Positions 24,589-33,163 of a DNA stretch of 64,000 nt are shown here, piece after piece (position 1 is the first letter of the stretch; each line of letters begins with the position of its first letter). The notes under the pieces are model-generated. The model was given only the letters and a program-made list of their open reading frames with translations. It did no database searches and was not told the origin of the DNA. Position numbers and translations under genes: made by a program. Source of the stretch: Natrinema salsiterrestre (GTDB lineage Archaea; Halobacteriota; Halobacteria; Halobacteriales; Natrialbaceae); contig NZ_JAMQOT010000002.1 of the NCBI RefSeq assembly GCF_029502005.1, positions 726,898 to 790,897 on the forward strand. The letters are read 5' to 3'.

Positions 24589-27075
24589 TCAGAGCGACCG
24601 CGCCGAGTTGCAGACGACGAGCGCACTGCTCGCGGCCATCGCGACGGCCGCGAACAGCGGATTCAACAGGCCGGCGACCGCGAGCGGGATCGCGACCGCG
24701 TTGTAGGCGAAGGCCCAGCCGAGGTTCTGTCGGATCCGCCGATGCGTACTCGCGGCGATGTCGAAGGCGTCTGCGACGGCCGTGAGGTCGTCGTCGACGA
24801 TCACCGCGTCGGCCGCGTCGGTCGCGAGCTTCGTCCCGCCGCCCATCGCGATGCCGACGTCGGCGGCGGCCAGCGCGGGCGCGTCGTTGCTCCCGTCGCC
24901 GACCATCGCGACCGTCCCGCGAGCCCGCAGCCGATCGACGGTCTCCGCCTTCGCTTCCGGTGGGACGCCGGCGAAGACCTCGTCGACGCCGTCCAGTTCT
25001 CGGAACTCGTCGGCCGCCCGACCCTCGTCCCCGGTGAGGACGACCACGTCGCGGCCCGTCGAGAGCGTCTCGAGTGCGTCCTCGAGCTCCGTTCGTGGCG
25101 AGTCGCCGACGGCGATCACGCCGCGGGCTCGCCCGTCCCAGCCGACGACGACGGGAACGCGACCGGCGGTTCGAGTCTCGTCGATCCGCGACTCGAGGGC
25201 CTCGGGAACCGCGTGTCCCTGCTCCCGGAGGTAGTCGGGATGGCCGACGGTGACGCGGTCGCCGTCGACGAGACCGCTGACGCCGCGGTCCGCTCGCTCG
25301 AATCCCTCGACGGCGCGTGCGGGGGTGCCGTCCGCGGTCGGGGGCGCCGCCGCAGCGTCTGCCACGGCCGCCGCGATCGGGTGTTCGGAGAGGGCTTCGA
25401 CGGTGCCGGCGCGCCGGAGCAGTTCGTCGGCGTCCGGGTCGCTATCCTCGCCGTCGTCACCGTCCACGGTGTGGACGGCTTCGACCGCCATCGTCCCGGT
25501 CGTGAGCGTTCCCGTCTTGTCGAGCACCACGACGTCGATACCGGGCGCGTCTTCGAAGATCGTCTCCGTCGCGACGACGATTCCGCGCTCCGCCGCGGCC
25601 TGAACGCCCGCGGCGATGGCCAGCGGCGTCGCGAGTCCGAGCGCACACGGACAGGAGACGATCACGACCGTGAGCCCGATCAGCAGTGCATCCGACGCGC
25701 TCGAGCCGGTCAGGAGGAGGACGGCGGCCGTCCCGACGGCGAGGGCGACGACGACCGGGACGAAGACCGTGGCGAGCTTGTCCGCGAGCCGCTGGACGCC
25801 GGGCCGCGCGCTCTGGATCGACCAGAGCAGGGAGACGAGCCGGTCGAGTGTGCTCTCTGCCTCGTCACCCACCGCGACGACGACCGGGGCGTCGGTGACG
25901 ACGGTCCCGCCGCGGACGAAATCGCCCGGCCCCTTCTGCGCGGGCAGGGACTCGCCGGTGACAAGCGACTCGTCGATCGCTGCAGTTCCCTCGACCACCT
26001 CGCCGTCGAGCGGAATCCGCTCGCCCGGACGCACGAGGAGCCGATCGCCGGGTTCGACTGCCTCGAGCGGAACCGTCTCACCGCTCTCGAGACGGGCCTC
26101 GCCGACCTGTCGTTCGGTCAGCTCCGAGAGGAGACCCGTCGCACGGCGCTTGACCGTCTGCTCGTAGTGAGTACCGGCGGTCACCACGAGAACGATCGCG
26201 ACGGTGACGTCGAAGTAGAGGTGGAGTTCGCCGAGCAGCATCGCGATCACGCTGTAGGTGTACGACCCCAGCGCTGCCGTCGCGACGAGCAAGTCCATGT
26301 TCGGCCGGCCCGCTCTGAGACTGACGTACGCACCGCGGAGGATCGGGTAGCCGGTGTAAAACAGGATGAACGAGGCCAGCAACCAGATGTTCGCGGCGAG
26401 GAAGAGCCCGTCGTAGCCGCCGAAGTCGGCCACCGGCTCGAAGCCGAAGTAGGTCGGGTACAGAAAGAGGACGTACCACACCATGACCATCATGCCGAAG
26501 AAGCCGCCCAGCAGGAGCGAGACGAGCCCGTCGTCCGCGTCCGTCTCGTCGTCGGCGGCCCGATCGGCCGCGCTGTAGCCGTGGCCCGAGACGAGGTCGG
26601 GAAGGTCCTCGGCCGCGACCCGGTCGGGGTCGTAGACGATCCGGATCGTGTCCGTCGCGTAGCTGGCCGTCGCACCGAGGACGCCGTCTTCGCCCTCGGC
26701 GGTCGCCTCGAGGAAGGCCTCACAGGTCGAGCAGTGCATTCCCTCGACGGCGAGGAACGCGTCCTCGCCATCGAGATCCGCGAGGTCGCGGTCGTCCACC
26801 TCGTCCCGTCCGACCCGCGACCGCACCGCCGACTCGTCGGGGACGTCGGGTTCGTCCGTCCGCTTGAGCGTTCGGGAGACTTCGAGACAGCCCTGACAGC
26901 AGAACGAACCGTCCGCATCGGCTGCAGTGACGGGGTCGGCGGGGGTCGGGAGGTCACAGAGGTCGCACGTGGCGGCGTCATCAGCAGGGCCGCTCGCGGT
27001 CGGGTTCCCGCTCGCGGTGCCGGAGTCCGACGCGGAGGCGGGCCGATTCGTGGGCGGCCGCGATTCGTAAGTCAT
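24589..27075 (-). CDS. Copper-translocating P1B-type ATPase (CopA/CcoI-like)
   Basis: 828 aa. An N-terminal Cys-rich segment (C37, C40, C59, C60, C63) resembles the extra metal-binding domain of CcoI/FixI-type pumps. Then an HMA domain with CxxC at C115/C118 (GMHCSTCEAF), TM helices, the transport motif CPC in SCPCALGLATPLA, phosphorylation DKTGTLTTG, SEHP, and GDGSNDAPALAAADVGIAMG. Moves Cu(I) across the membrane at the cost of ATP. Last gene of a minus-strand operon diverging from the cba oxidase, so export of copper for CuA/CuB assembly is a reasonable reading. Pure copper detoxification is the alternative. Confidence 0.95.
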   Translation of the reverse strand: MTYESRPPTNRPASASDSGTASGNPTASGPADDAATCDLCDLPTPADPVTAADADGSFCCQGCLEVSRTLKRTDEPDVPDESAVRSRVGRDEVDDRDLADLDGEDAFLAVEGMHCSTCEAFLEATAEGEDGVLGATASYATDTIRIVYDPDRVAAEDLPDLVSGHGYSAADRAADDETDADDGLVSLLLGGFFGMMVMVWYVLFLYPTYFGFEPVADFGGYDGLFLAANIWLLASFILFYTGYPILRGAYVSLRAGRPNMDLLVATAALGSYTYSVIAMLLGELHLYFDVTVAIVLVVTAGTHYEQTVKRRATGLLSELTERQVGEARLESGETVPLEAVEPGDRLLVRPGERIPLDGEVVEGTAAIDESLVTGESLPAQKGPGDFVRGGTVVTDAPVVVAVGDEAESTLDRLVSLLWSIQSARPGVQRLADKLATVFVPVVVALAVGTAAVLLLTGSSASDALLIGLTVVIVSCPCALGLATPLAIAAGVQAAAERGIVVATETIFEDAPGIDVVVLDKTGTLTTGTMAVEAVHTVDGDDGEDSDPDADELLRRAGTVEALSEHPIAAAVADAAAAPPTADGTPARAVEGFERADRGVSGLVDGDRVTVGHPDYLREQGHAVPEALESRIDETRTAGRVPVVVGWDGRARGVIAVGDSPRTELEDALETLSTGRDVVVLTGDEGRAADEFRELDGVDEVFAGVPPEAKAETVDRLRARGTVAMVGDGSNDAPALAAADVGIAMGGGTKLATDAADAVIVDDDLTAVADAFDIAASTHRRIRQNLGWAFAYNAVAIPLAVAGLLNPLFAAVAMAASSALVVCNSARSL

Positions 27076-27076
27076 G

Positions 27077-27919
27077 TTAGAACGGTTGAGCGAACGGGAC
27101 CGGAACGTGGGGCAGGTGGATGCCGTACAGCATCAGCCCGTGCGAGAGCGGAATGTAGCCGAGGACGACGAACGCGGCTCCGAGCCCGCGGTGGAGGCGC
27201 ACGCGCGTGTCGGCATCGATTGACGTCAGGACGGTGCCGTAGGCGAACAGGGTCGGGATCGTCCCGAGGCCGAGCGCGGCCAGCGAGAGTGCGCCGCGCG
27301 TCGGCGAGCCGAGCGCGAACGCGTAGAGGTAGGCCGGATAGATGATCGGACACGGCATGAAACCGTGGAGCGCGCCGAGCGCGACGATGCCCGGCGACGT
27401 CGCGAGGCGGTCGATCCGACTCGAGAGCAGTCCCGACAGTCGGCCGAACAGCGAGCCGACGACGGGGAGCCCGTGACCGGGGACCGCGGTTCGACCCCGG
27501 AGGTAGTACGCCCCGCTCACGATGATCGCGATCCCGACGAGGATACCGGTCGCGCCCCTGACGGAATCGCCGACCGCGGCGACGGCCTCGCTCGAGGCGA
27601 TCGTCACTGCCCCCAGCAGGCCGAACAGGCCGCCGATGGCCGCGTAGCTGGCCGTCCGGCCGAGGTTGAACAGCGCGTGCTGGCGGACCTCGTACCCGGT
27701 GAGCGTGTCCTCGCGGCGCTTCTCGCTCGCGGCGCCGATCCGATCGGCGTAGGCCGTCACCAGCGGACCGCACATGCCGAGACAGTGTGCGCCGGCGAGC
27801 AGACCCACGACGACGAGGACGAGGAGATCCGCGTTCTCGAGGCCGGATCGAGAAATCGACGCGGCCTCGAGTGCGAGCGACGGCGGGTTCGGAACCGCCG
27901 CGAGTGGTACTGGAACCAT
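27077..27919 (-). CDS. SafE/DsbD-like membrane protein (UreH/TauE-type)
   Basis: 280 aa, six or more helices. Two Cys-containing membrane motifs stand out: GAHCLGMCGPLV near residue 45 and GALHGFMPCPIIYPAYLY near residue 195. This is the pattern of the DsbD-like transmembrane region found next to CcoI-type copper ATPases in bacteria. The paired cysteines could bind copper or pass electrons. Lies 1 nt from the ATPase start, so the two are translationally linked. The annotation sulfite exporter for this family is probably misleading here. Confidence 0.85.
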   Translation of the reverse strand: MVPVPLAAVPNPPSLALEAASISRSGLENADLLVLVVVGLLAGAHCLGMCGPLVTAYADRIGAASEKRREDTLTGYEVRQHALFNLGRTASYAAIGGLFGLLGAVTIASSEAVAAVGDSVRGATGILVGIAIIVSGAYYLRGRTAVPGHGLPVVGSLFGRLSGLLSSRIDRLATSPGIVALGALHGFMPCPIIYPAYLYAFALGSPTRGALSLAALGLGTIPTLFAYGTVLTSIDADTRVRLHRGLGAAFVVLGYIPLSHGLMLYGIHLPHVPVPFAQPF

Positions 27920-27936
27920 CTGAGAGAAGCGAGCGC

Positions 27937-28155
27937 TCAGCTCGCGGTGCCGTTGCCGTCACCGGGATGGCCGTGTCCGTGCCCGCCCTCGACCGGCGTC
28001 GTCGCGATGTACAGCGACGCGAAGATGATGACCAGGTTGATCCCGCTGACGATGCCGGCGAGTGCCGAGTGGGTGATCCCGTAGACGAGGACCGGAACGA
28101 ACGCGAGTAATCCGACGGCAGCCGCGTGCCGCGGCGTGACGCTCTCGAGAGTCAT
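27937..28155 (-). CDS. Small membrane protein of the cba/copper cluster, 72 aa
   Basis: 72 aa from ATG 28153-28155. Two helices (about residues 10-28 and 32-51), then a His/Gly tail (EGGHGHGHPGDGNG) that could bind copper or another metal. First gene of the operon with SafE-like protein and the copper ATPase. A TTTAAG box on the minus strand about 26 nt upstream (28180-28185) supports a leaderless start. Likely an assembly or accessory protein of the oxidase; not firmly named. Confidence 0.8.
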   Translation of the reverse strand: MTLESVTPRHAAAVGLLAFVPVLVYGITHSALAGIVSGINLVIIFASLYIATTPVEGGHGHGHPGDGNGTAS

Positions 28156-28254
28156 ACCAACCAGTGGGGCCGTAAACGGCTTAAAGAGTGGTGGTGTTCC
28201 CACGGGTCGGGAGTGGCAAGGGGCTATAAGTGGTCACCTTGCTCTACAACCACT
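28156..28254. promoter_or_regulatory. Divergent promoters of the copper operon and the cba operon
   Basis: 99 bp between back-to-back start codons. Plus strand: CTATAAG at 28223-28229, about 27 nt before the CbaD ATG. Minus strand: TTTAAG complementary to 28180-28185, about 27 nt before the accessory-gene ATG. Both spacings fit leaderless transcription. The shared 40-bp core is where joint regulation would act. Confidence 0.6.
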
Positions 28255-28458
28255 ATGGCTTCGGCAACGGAAACAGGCGAGACCGATCAGGTTCGCGAGA
28301 TCGGTCACGAGGAGTACGATCCGGTCGGGACGGCGATCCTGATCACGATCTACTTCCTGATACTGGTACTGTTGTGGGTGTTCATGTACTTCGTCGAGTT
28401 CCTCGGTAACGGGCCGACGGTCGTCGGCGCGGTCCTGACGGTGGTGGGACTGGCATGA
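28255..28458 (+). CDS. cbaD: ba3-type oxidase small subunit (CbaD-like)
   Basis: 67 aa. A soluble N-terminus (VREIGHEEYDPVGTAI) leads into one long helix (ILITIYFLILVLLWVFMYFV) and a second hydrophobic stretch. It precedes subunit II with a 4-nt ATGA overlap, the place of the small subunit IIa-like protein in the haloarchaeal cba locus. Probably stabilises subunits I and II. The name rests on position and topology. Confidence 0.82.
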   Translation: MASATETGETDQVREIGHEEYDPVGTAILITIYFLILVLLWVFMYFVEFLGNGPTVVGAVLTVVGLA

Positions 28459-29270
28459 ACATCCACACCTACGAAAAGGCGTGGCTGGTCGCGGCGATGG
28501 TGTTGATCGTCGGCTTCATGGCGACGATCACGTACGGCGCGGTCGGGCCCGGAATCGCGATGATCGACGACGACGGCGGGACGATCGATCCCGCCGAGAT
28601 CAACGATCACGAGCGCTTCGGCGAGCCCGGCGTCGAACACGTCGGCGACGACGAGTACGAAGTCGCCGTCGTCGCACAGGCCTGGTCGTACACGCCCGAG
28701 CAGATCGAAGTCCCGGCCGACAGCGAAGTCACGTTCTACGTCACGAGCCGGGACGTGACGCACAGCTTCTCCGTCGTCGGGACGAACGTCAACACGATGG
28801 TCATCCCCGGGCAGATTTCGGAGATGACCGTCCGGTTCGACGAACCGGGCGAGTACGGCATCCTCTGTAACGAATATTGCGGTGAGTACCACCACACGAT
28901 GGAGGGGAAACTGAACGTCGTTCCGGAAGACGAGTTCGACCTGACCGAGCTGTCCGTCGACGCTCCCAGCGAGGTCGAGGCGGGCAACGAGACGACGATC
29001 ACGGCGAACGTGAGCAACGGGATGCAAGAGGACCTCGAGACGACAGTCGCACTCGAGATCGGCGATCAGGGATCCGAGCGGGACGTTACGGTTCCCGGTG
29101 ACGGCAGCGAGGAAGTCGAATTCACGGTCGACAGCGCCGAACTCGGCGAGGGCGACCACGACTGGACGGTGACCGTCGACGACTACGAGGAGACCGGAAC
29201 GCTCACAGTCGTCAACGCGACCGACGGCGGTGACGGGAGTGCCGCGAGCGGAGGTGACGGCGATGCGTAA
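28455..29270 (+). CDS. cbaB: ba3-type cytochrome oxidase subunit II (CuA), with extra C-terminal Ig-like domain
   Basis: 271 aa. One N-terminal helix (residues 9-32), then the cupredoxin CuA domain with all ligands: H103 (DVTHSFSVVG), C138, C142, H146 and M149 (CNEYCGEYHHTM). Accepts electrons from a copper protein or cytochrome on the outer face and passes them to subunit I. Residues about 160-258 are an added beta-rich domain (LSVDAPSEVEAGNETTITAN to EETGTLTVVNA), similar to CARDB/Ig-like domains. The family normally ends after the CuA domain, so this extension is notable. Overlaps cbaA by 8 nt. Confidence 0.95.
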   Translation: MNIHTYEKAWLVAAMVLIVGFMATITYGAVGPGIAMIDDDGGTIDPAEINDHERFGEPGVEHVGDDEYEVAVVAQAWSYTPEQIEVPADSEVTFYVTSRDVTHSFSVVGTNVNTMVIPGQISEMTVRFDEPGEYGILCNEYCGEYHHTMEGKLNVVPEDEFDLTELSVDAPSEVEAGNETTITANVSNGMQEDLETTVALEIGDQGSERDVTVPGDGSEEVEFTVDSAELGEGDHDWTVTVDDYEETGTLTVVNATDGGDGSAASGGDGDA

Positions 29271-30996
29271 CGCCTACGTCGACCAGTTCCCGGCCGAGGC
29301 GAAGGTGATCAAGGCGGCGTTCTGGAGTTCCTTCCTCGCGCTCGCGATCGGCGGCTCGCTCGGGCTGTTGCAGGCGCTTCACCGGACCGACGTCCTCCGC
29401 ATTATGGAGGCACCGGACTACTACACCGTCCTCACCGCCCACGGCGTGTTGCTGGCGATCACGTTCACGATCTTCTTCCTCGTGGGCATCTTCACGTGGG
29501 GCGTGACGACCAGCCTCGATCGCGGGCTCGTCGATCTCCGATTCACCTGGGGCTGGTACGCGATGATGGTGGTCGGAACGGTGCTGGTCGGCGTCTCGAT
29601 CCTCGGTGGGGTCGTGGACGCGATCCCGATGAACGCGGACGTGCTCTTTACGTTCTACGCGCCGCTGCAACCGCATCCGGCGTTCTACGTGGGGCTCGTG
29701 CTCTTCGTCGTCGGGACCTGGCTCGCCGGTGCCGACTGGTTCCGGACGTGGTTGGCCTGGCGCAGTGACAACCCCGACGAGCGGATCCCGCTGCCGACGT
29801 TCATGGCCCTGACGACGACCCTGTTCTGGTACCTCTGTACGCTCGGGGTCGCGCTGTCGATTCTCCTCCTCCTCCTCCCGTGGTCGCTGGGGATCGTCGA
29901 CTCCGTCAACCCGCTGCTCACCAGGACGCTGTTCTGGTACTTCGGGCACGCGGTCGTCTACTTCTGGCTGATGCCGGCGTACATGCTCTGGTACGTCATG
30001 CTGCCGAAGCTCTCCGGCGGGAAACTGTTCAGCGACCCGCTCGCACGGGTCGTCTTCGTGCTCTTCCTCCTGCTATCGACGCCGACCGGGATCCACCACC
30101 AGTACCTCGATCCCGGCATCGCCGAGGGGTACAAGTTCATCGCGATGACGAACACGATGTTCCTGCTCCTCCCGAGCCTGCTGACCGCCTTCACCGTCGT
30201 CGCCAGCATGGAACACGGCGCGCGCCAGCGCGGCGGGACGGGCTATCTCGGCTGGCTCAAAGCGCTTCCATGGCGCGATCCGGTCTTCACCGGGATGGCG
30301 CTCGCGGGCCTGATGTTCGCCGCGGCCGGCTTCTCCGGCATGATCAACGCGGGGATGAACATCAACTACCTCGTCCACAACACGTGGTGGATCGTCGGTC
30401 ACTTCCACCTCACCGTCGGCACCGCCGTCGCGCTGACGTTCATGGCGGCCGCCTACTGGTTCATCCCGCAGGTCACCGGCAAAGAGCTCTGGAACCGCTC
30501 GCTCGGTCTGGTCCAAGTACTGGTCTGGTTCGTCGGCATGACGTTCATGTCCAACGCGATGCACCGCTCCGGGCTGTTCGGCGTTCCCCGTCGGACCGCG
30601 GAACCACAGTACGAGAACTTCGCGTTCGAGCCCGCAGCCGGCAGCATGGGCGAAATCAACGCGCAGGTCGCCCTCGGCGCGACGCTGTTGACGGTGTCGC
30701 TCGCCCTGTTCCTCCTGAACATGGTCATGACGTCGCTCGGCGGTTCCAGCGACGAGATTCCGGACAACACCTACGCCGAGACGCTCTCGGGGCCGGAGGA
30801 CGCCCCCGTGGTCCTCGACAACCTCAAGCTCTGGACCGCCATCGCGACCGTGCTCGTCATCTTCGCGTACACGCTCCCGCTGGCGAGCATCATCGACGCC
30901 GGCGGCCTGTTCGGCCCCGGCATCGACGGCTTCCAGCTCGCTATCGAGGCCGGTCCCGCGTTCGTCCTCGAGTCCGTCCGCGAGGTGATCGCCTAG
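29263..30996 (+). CDS. cbaA: ba3-type cytochrome oxidase subunit I
   Basis: 577 aa, about 13 helices. Catalytic subunit reducing O2 to water and pumping protons. Ligands are all visible: low-spin heme H60 (TAHGVLLAIT) and H382, CuB H229, H278 and H279 (TGIHHQYLDPG), heme a3 H380, all in or near NTWWIVGHFHLTVG for the last pair. The cross-linked Tyr is Y233 in HAVVYFW. These match B-type (ba3) enzymes. A strong GGAGGTGA (29250-29257) precedes the ATG, which overlaps the cbaB stop. Third gene of the cbaDBA operon. Confidence 0.98.
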   Translation: MRNAYVDQFPAEAKVIKAAFWSSFLALAIGGSLGLLQALHRTDVLRIMEAPDYYTVLTAHGVLLAITFTIFFLVGIFTWGVTTSLDRGLVDLRFTWGWYAMMVVGTVLVGVSILGGVVDAIPMNADVLFTFYAPLQPHPAFYVGLVLFVVGTWLAGADWFRTWLAWRSDNPDERIPLPTFMALTTTLFWYLCTLGVALSILLLLLPWSLGIVDSVNPLLTRTLFWYFGHAVVYFWLMPAYMLWYVMLPKLSGGKLFSDPLARVVFVLFLLLSTPTGIHHQYLDPGIAEGYKFIAMTNTMFLLLPSLLTAFTVVASMEHGARQRGGTGYLGWLKALPWRDPVFTGMALAGLMFAAAGFSGMINAGMNINYLVHNTWWIVGHFHLTVGTAVALTFMAAAYWFIPQVTGKELWNRSLGLVQVLVWFVGMTFMSNAMHRSGLFGVPRRTAEPQYENFAFEPAAGSMGEINAQVALGATLLTVSLALFLLNMVMTSLGGSSDEIPDNTYAETLSGPEDAPVVLDNLKLWTAIATVLVIFAYTLPLASIIDAGGLFGPGIDGFQLAIEAGPAFVLESVREVIA

Positions 30997-31206
30997 ATGC
31001 GCATCTCGAAGGGGGCGCTACTGGTCGTCATTGCCGTCCTCATACCGTTTATCGTCGAATTCCGGACGGCGCTCTCGTGGTTCGGGATCGAGATCTCCGT
31101 CCTCGAGTCGCTCGTGCTGGGCGCGGTCGTCGTCCTCGCGATCGTGATCTGGGCGGTGTGGCCGCCAAACGGTGACGCGGAGGCCGAACCGACCGGCTCG
31201 AGCTAA
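30997..31206 (+). CDS. Small membrane subunit following ba3 oxidase subunit I (CbaE-like)
   Basis: 69 aa, starting at the base after the cbaA stop. Two helices (about residues 6-22 and 34-54) and a short acidic tail. It occupies the place of the small CbaE-type subunit in the haloarchaeal ba3 locus. It is probably a structural subunit; name by position only. Ends the operon, facing the convergent mannose-1-phosphate guanylyltransferase gene, with a TTTTT stretch at 31219-31223. Confidence 0.78.
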   Translation: MRISKGALLVVIAVLIPFIVEFRTALSWFGIEISVLESLVLGAVVVLAIVIWAVWPPNGDAEAEPTGSS

Positions 31207-31222
31207 CCCGCAGTCCGATTTT

Positions 31223-32254
31223 TCAGAAGGCGTCGCGGTCGCGAAGACGGGCGACGACGTCTCGAACTCGCTGTGACGAGTCGCGCGGAGCGACGAGGAT
31301 TCGGTCGTCGAACGCGGCGACGATCAGGTCGTCGACGTCGAGCAGGGAGACGTGTGAGCCGGGGGCGGCGACGACGTTGTTCGACGCGTCGATCGGGAGG
31401 GCGTCTCCGGCGACAGTTCGATTCGCCGCGTCGTCGCTATCGGTCTCGAGCACCCGTCCGACGGCGTCCCACGTCCCGAGATCGTCCCAGGCGACCGACA
31501 GCGGCGTCACGAAGACGTCGCTCGCACGCTCCATGATCGCGTAATCGACGCTCGCGGGGTCGATTGCGTCGAATCCACGGTCTGGTTCCCCCTCCTCGAG
31601 CGCGTCGACCAGCGGCGCGAGCGGGGAGTCACGCGCTTCGCGCAACAGCGCGCTGGGCGTCCAGGCGAAGATGCCGGCGTTCCAATAGGCCTCTGACTCG
31701 AGGAGCCGGGTTGCTTCCTCGCGATCGGGTTTCTCGGTGAATCGCTCGACTGCGGCGTACTCACTGTCCTCGCCGAACTCGGTTCGGTCGGGGACGACGT
31801 AGCCGTACCCCGTCGCAGGTCTCGTCGGCTCGACTCCGAGCGTGACGAGGCCGTCCGTTTCGGCCGCGAGTTCGGCGGCGCGCTCGAGTCGAGCCGCGAA
31901 CGCCGCGTCGTCGTCGACGTGGTGATCGCTGGGCAAGCAGACCAACACCGGCTCCGTCTCGAAGCGGTCGCGCAGTCGCCATGCCGCGTAGACCAGCGCC
32001 GGGCCGGTATCTTTGCCGTCGGGTTCGATCAGTACGCCCGCCTCGGGTGCGTGTTCGTGGATCTCGTCGGCGAACGATTCGCGGGTGAGGACGTGGCGCT
32101 CGTCGGCAAACGTCGTCCGATCCATCGTCCGCGAGAGGAGGGAGCGCTCCCCGACGAGCGGGAGGAACTGTTTCGGGCGCGTGCTCCGGCTCGCGGGGTA
32201 GAGCCGACTCCCGGTTCCGCCGGCGAGGACGCACGCGATGACTGGCCGGTCCAT
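31223..32254 (-). CDS. Mannose-1-phosphate guanylyltransferase
   Basis: 343 aa. Makes GDP-mannose from mannose-1-phosphate and GTP, a donor for glycan synthesis. Signatures: the nucleotidyl-transferase start LAGGTGSRLYPASRSTRPKQ (residues about 10-29), the FLPLVGERSLL that follows, VCLPSDHHVDDDAAF, and FTEKPDREEATRLL with the catalytic Lys/Asp environment, then WNAGIFAW. Single ManC domain without the C-terminal phosphomannose isomerase part. It follows the 103-aa gene by 1 nt. Confidence 0.94.
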   Translation of the reverse strand: MDRPVIACVLAGGTGSRLYPASRSTRPKQFLPLVGERSLLSRTMDRTTFADERHVLTRESFADEIHEHAPEAGVLIEPDGKDTGPALVYAAWRLRDRFETEPVLVCLPSDHHVDDDAAFAARLERAAELAAETDGLVTLGVEPTRPATGYGYVVPDRTEFGEDSEYAAVERFTEKPDREEATRLLESEAYWNAGIFAWTPSALLREARDSPLAPLVDALEEGEPDRGFDAIDPASVDYAIMERASDVFVTPLSVAWDDLGTWDAVGRVLETDSDDAANRTVAGDALPIDASNNVVAAPGSHVSLLDVDDLIVAAFDDRILVAPRDSSQRVRDVVARLRDRDAF

Positions 32255-32255
32255 C

Positions 32256-32567
32256 TCACCAGGTCTCGATCCGTCCCTCGCGGACGTCTTCGGCACAGCC
32301 CTCGCAATCGGGATGGCCCTGCTCGTAACAGGCCGGTCGGAACTCCTCGTCGAGCTTCGCCGCCCGCTGTTCGGCGTACCGCCGGCAGACGATCTTCGCC
32401 CGTCCCGCGTCGTCCGAGGGGAGCCCGCGGGCGTTCTTCGCCACCTCGTAGGAATCCCGCGCCTCGTCGAGTTGCTCGTCGGTCGATCTGCGAAGCTCCT
32501 CGAACTGCTCGCCCGCCTCCTGAAGCGTCGAGCGGAGGAACCGCTCGATCTGACGCCGATCCGGCAT
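32256..32567 (-). CDS. Conserved small haloarchaeal protein (DUF7091-like)
   Basis: 103 aa, highly charged and helical: RQIERFLRSTLQEAGEQFEE then a long helix, with C-terminal Cys residues (FRPACYEQGHPDCEGCAEDV) that could bind a metal. A TATA-like GAATATATAC (32590-32599) lies about 26 nt upstream of the ATG. Translationally coupled to the guanylyltransferase (1-nt gap). I recall a family label DUF7091 but no function. Confidence 0.8.
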   Translation of the reverse strand: MPDRRQIERFLRSTLQEAGEQFEELRRSTDEQLDEARDSYEVAKNARGLPSDDAGRAKIVCRRYAEQRAAKLDEEFRPACYEQGHPDCEGCAEDVREGRIETW

Positions 32568-33163
32568 TGCCCCATCGTTCGGTCGCCGGGAATATATACT
32601 GTCGGACGAGGGTGCGACGCCACCCCGGTTCTGCAACCGACCGTCGAGCCGATCACTGCAGTCGATCCGTCGATCACTCCGGGACAGTCAACCGGAACGC
32701 GGTGGCGCGCGCTGTCGGGCGCCCTCCCTTTCGGTCGGGCGGCCGACGACACAGCGCGAGGGATGAGCGAACGACCGATAGGGAGTGAGTGAATCGGCTG
32801 GGGAGGGTGTGGCGATTCCTCGTTGCCGCGATAGCAGAACGCTCGTCTCCCAGGAAACCATCCCCCATGGAACCATCCCCACGGAATCGTCTCCAACAGA
32901 ACCGTTCCGCTCGGAGATCATCCGCTGCTCGCTCGTCCGACTCACAACCCTCTCGACTACCTGGATCACACGTCTGTAACTCGAATCGCATCCACGAGAC
33001 TGGTCTCCAGTACCCGTGTCGTCGACGCTGTTTCCACACCGCTCGCAGCTTTGCAGCAGACCCCACTGTCACAGCCCACCGGTTGGCGAGCGATTACTGA
33101 TTCTCGAGGACGAGTACCGGCGACTATGCGAACGGTTTTGACCGAATGGACCAACGAGAAACT
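32568..33163. other. 596-bp gene-free region
   Basis: Holds the promoter of the 103-aa gene at its left end. The middle (about 32850-32920) contains short imperfect repeats of CCATCCCC(C)A(T/C)GGAA. No frame has convincing codon use or homology. It may be a decayed gene. A candidate promoter of the aldolase gene (CGGTTTTGACC, about 33132-33142) lies at the right end. Confidence 0.5.

Noticed and set aside
24742..27345. 867-aa open frame antisense to the copper ATPase
   Set aside because: The true gene on the other strand has all ATPase motifs. The antisense protein is Arg/Asp/Gly low-complexity with no domains.
32674..33072. 132-aa minus-strand frame with short repeats
   Set aside because: Low-complexity translation with no domain; at best a decayed gene.
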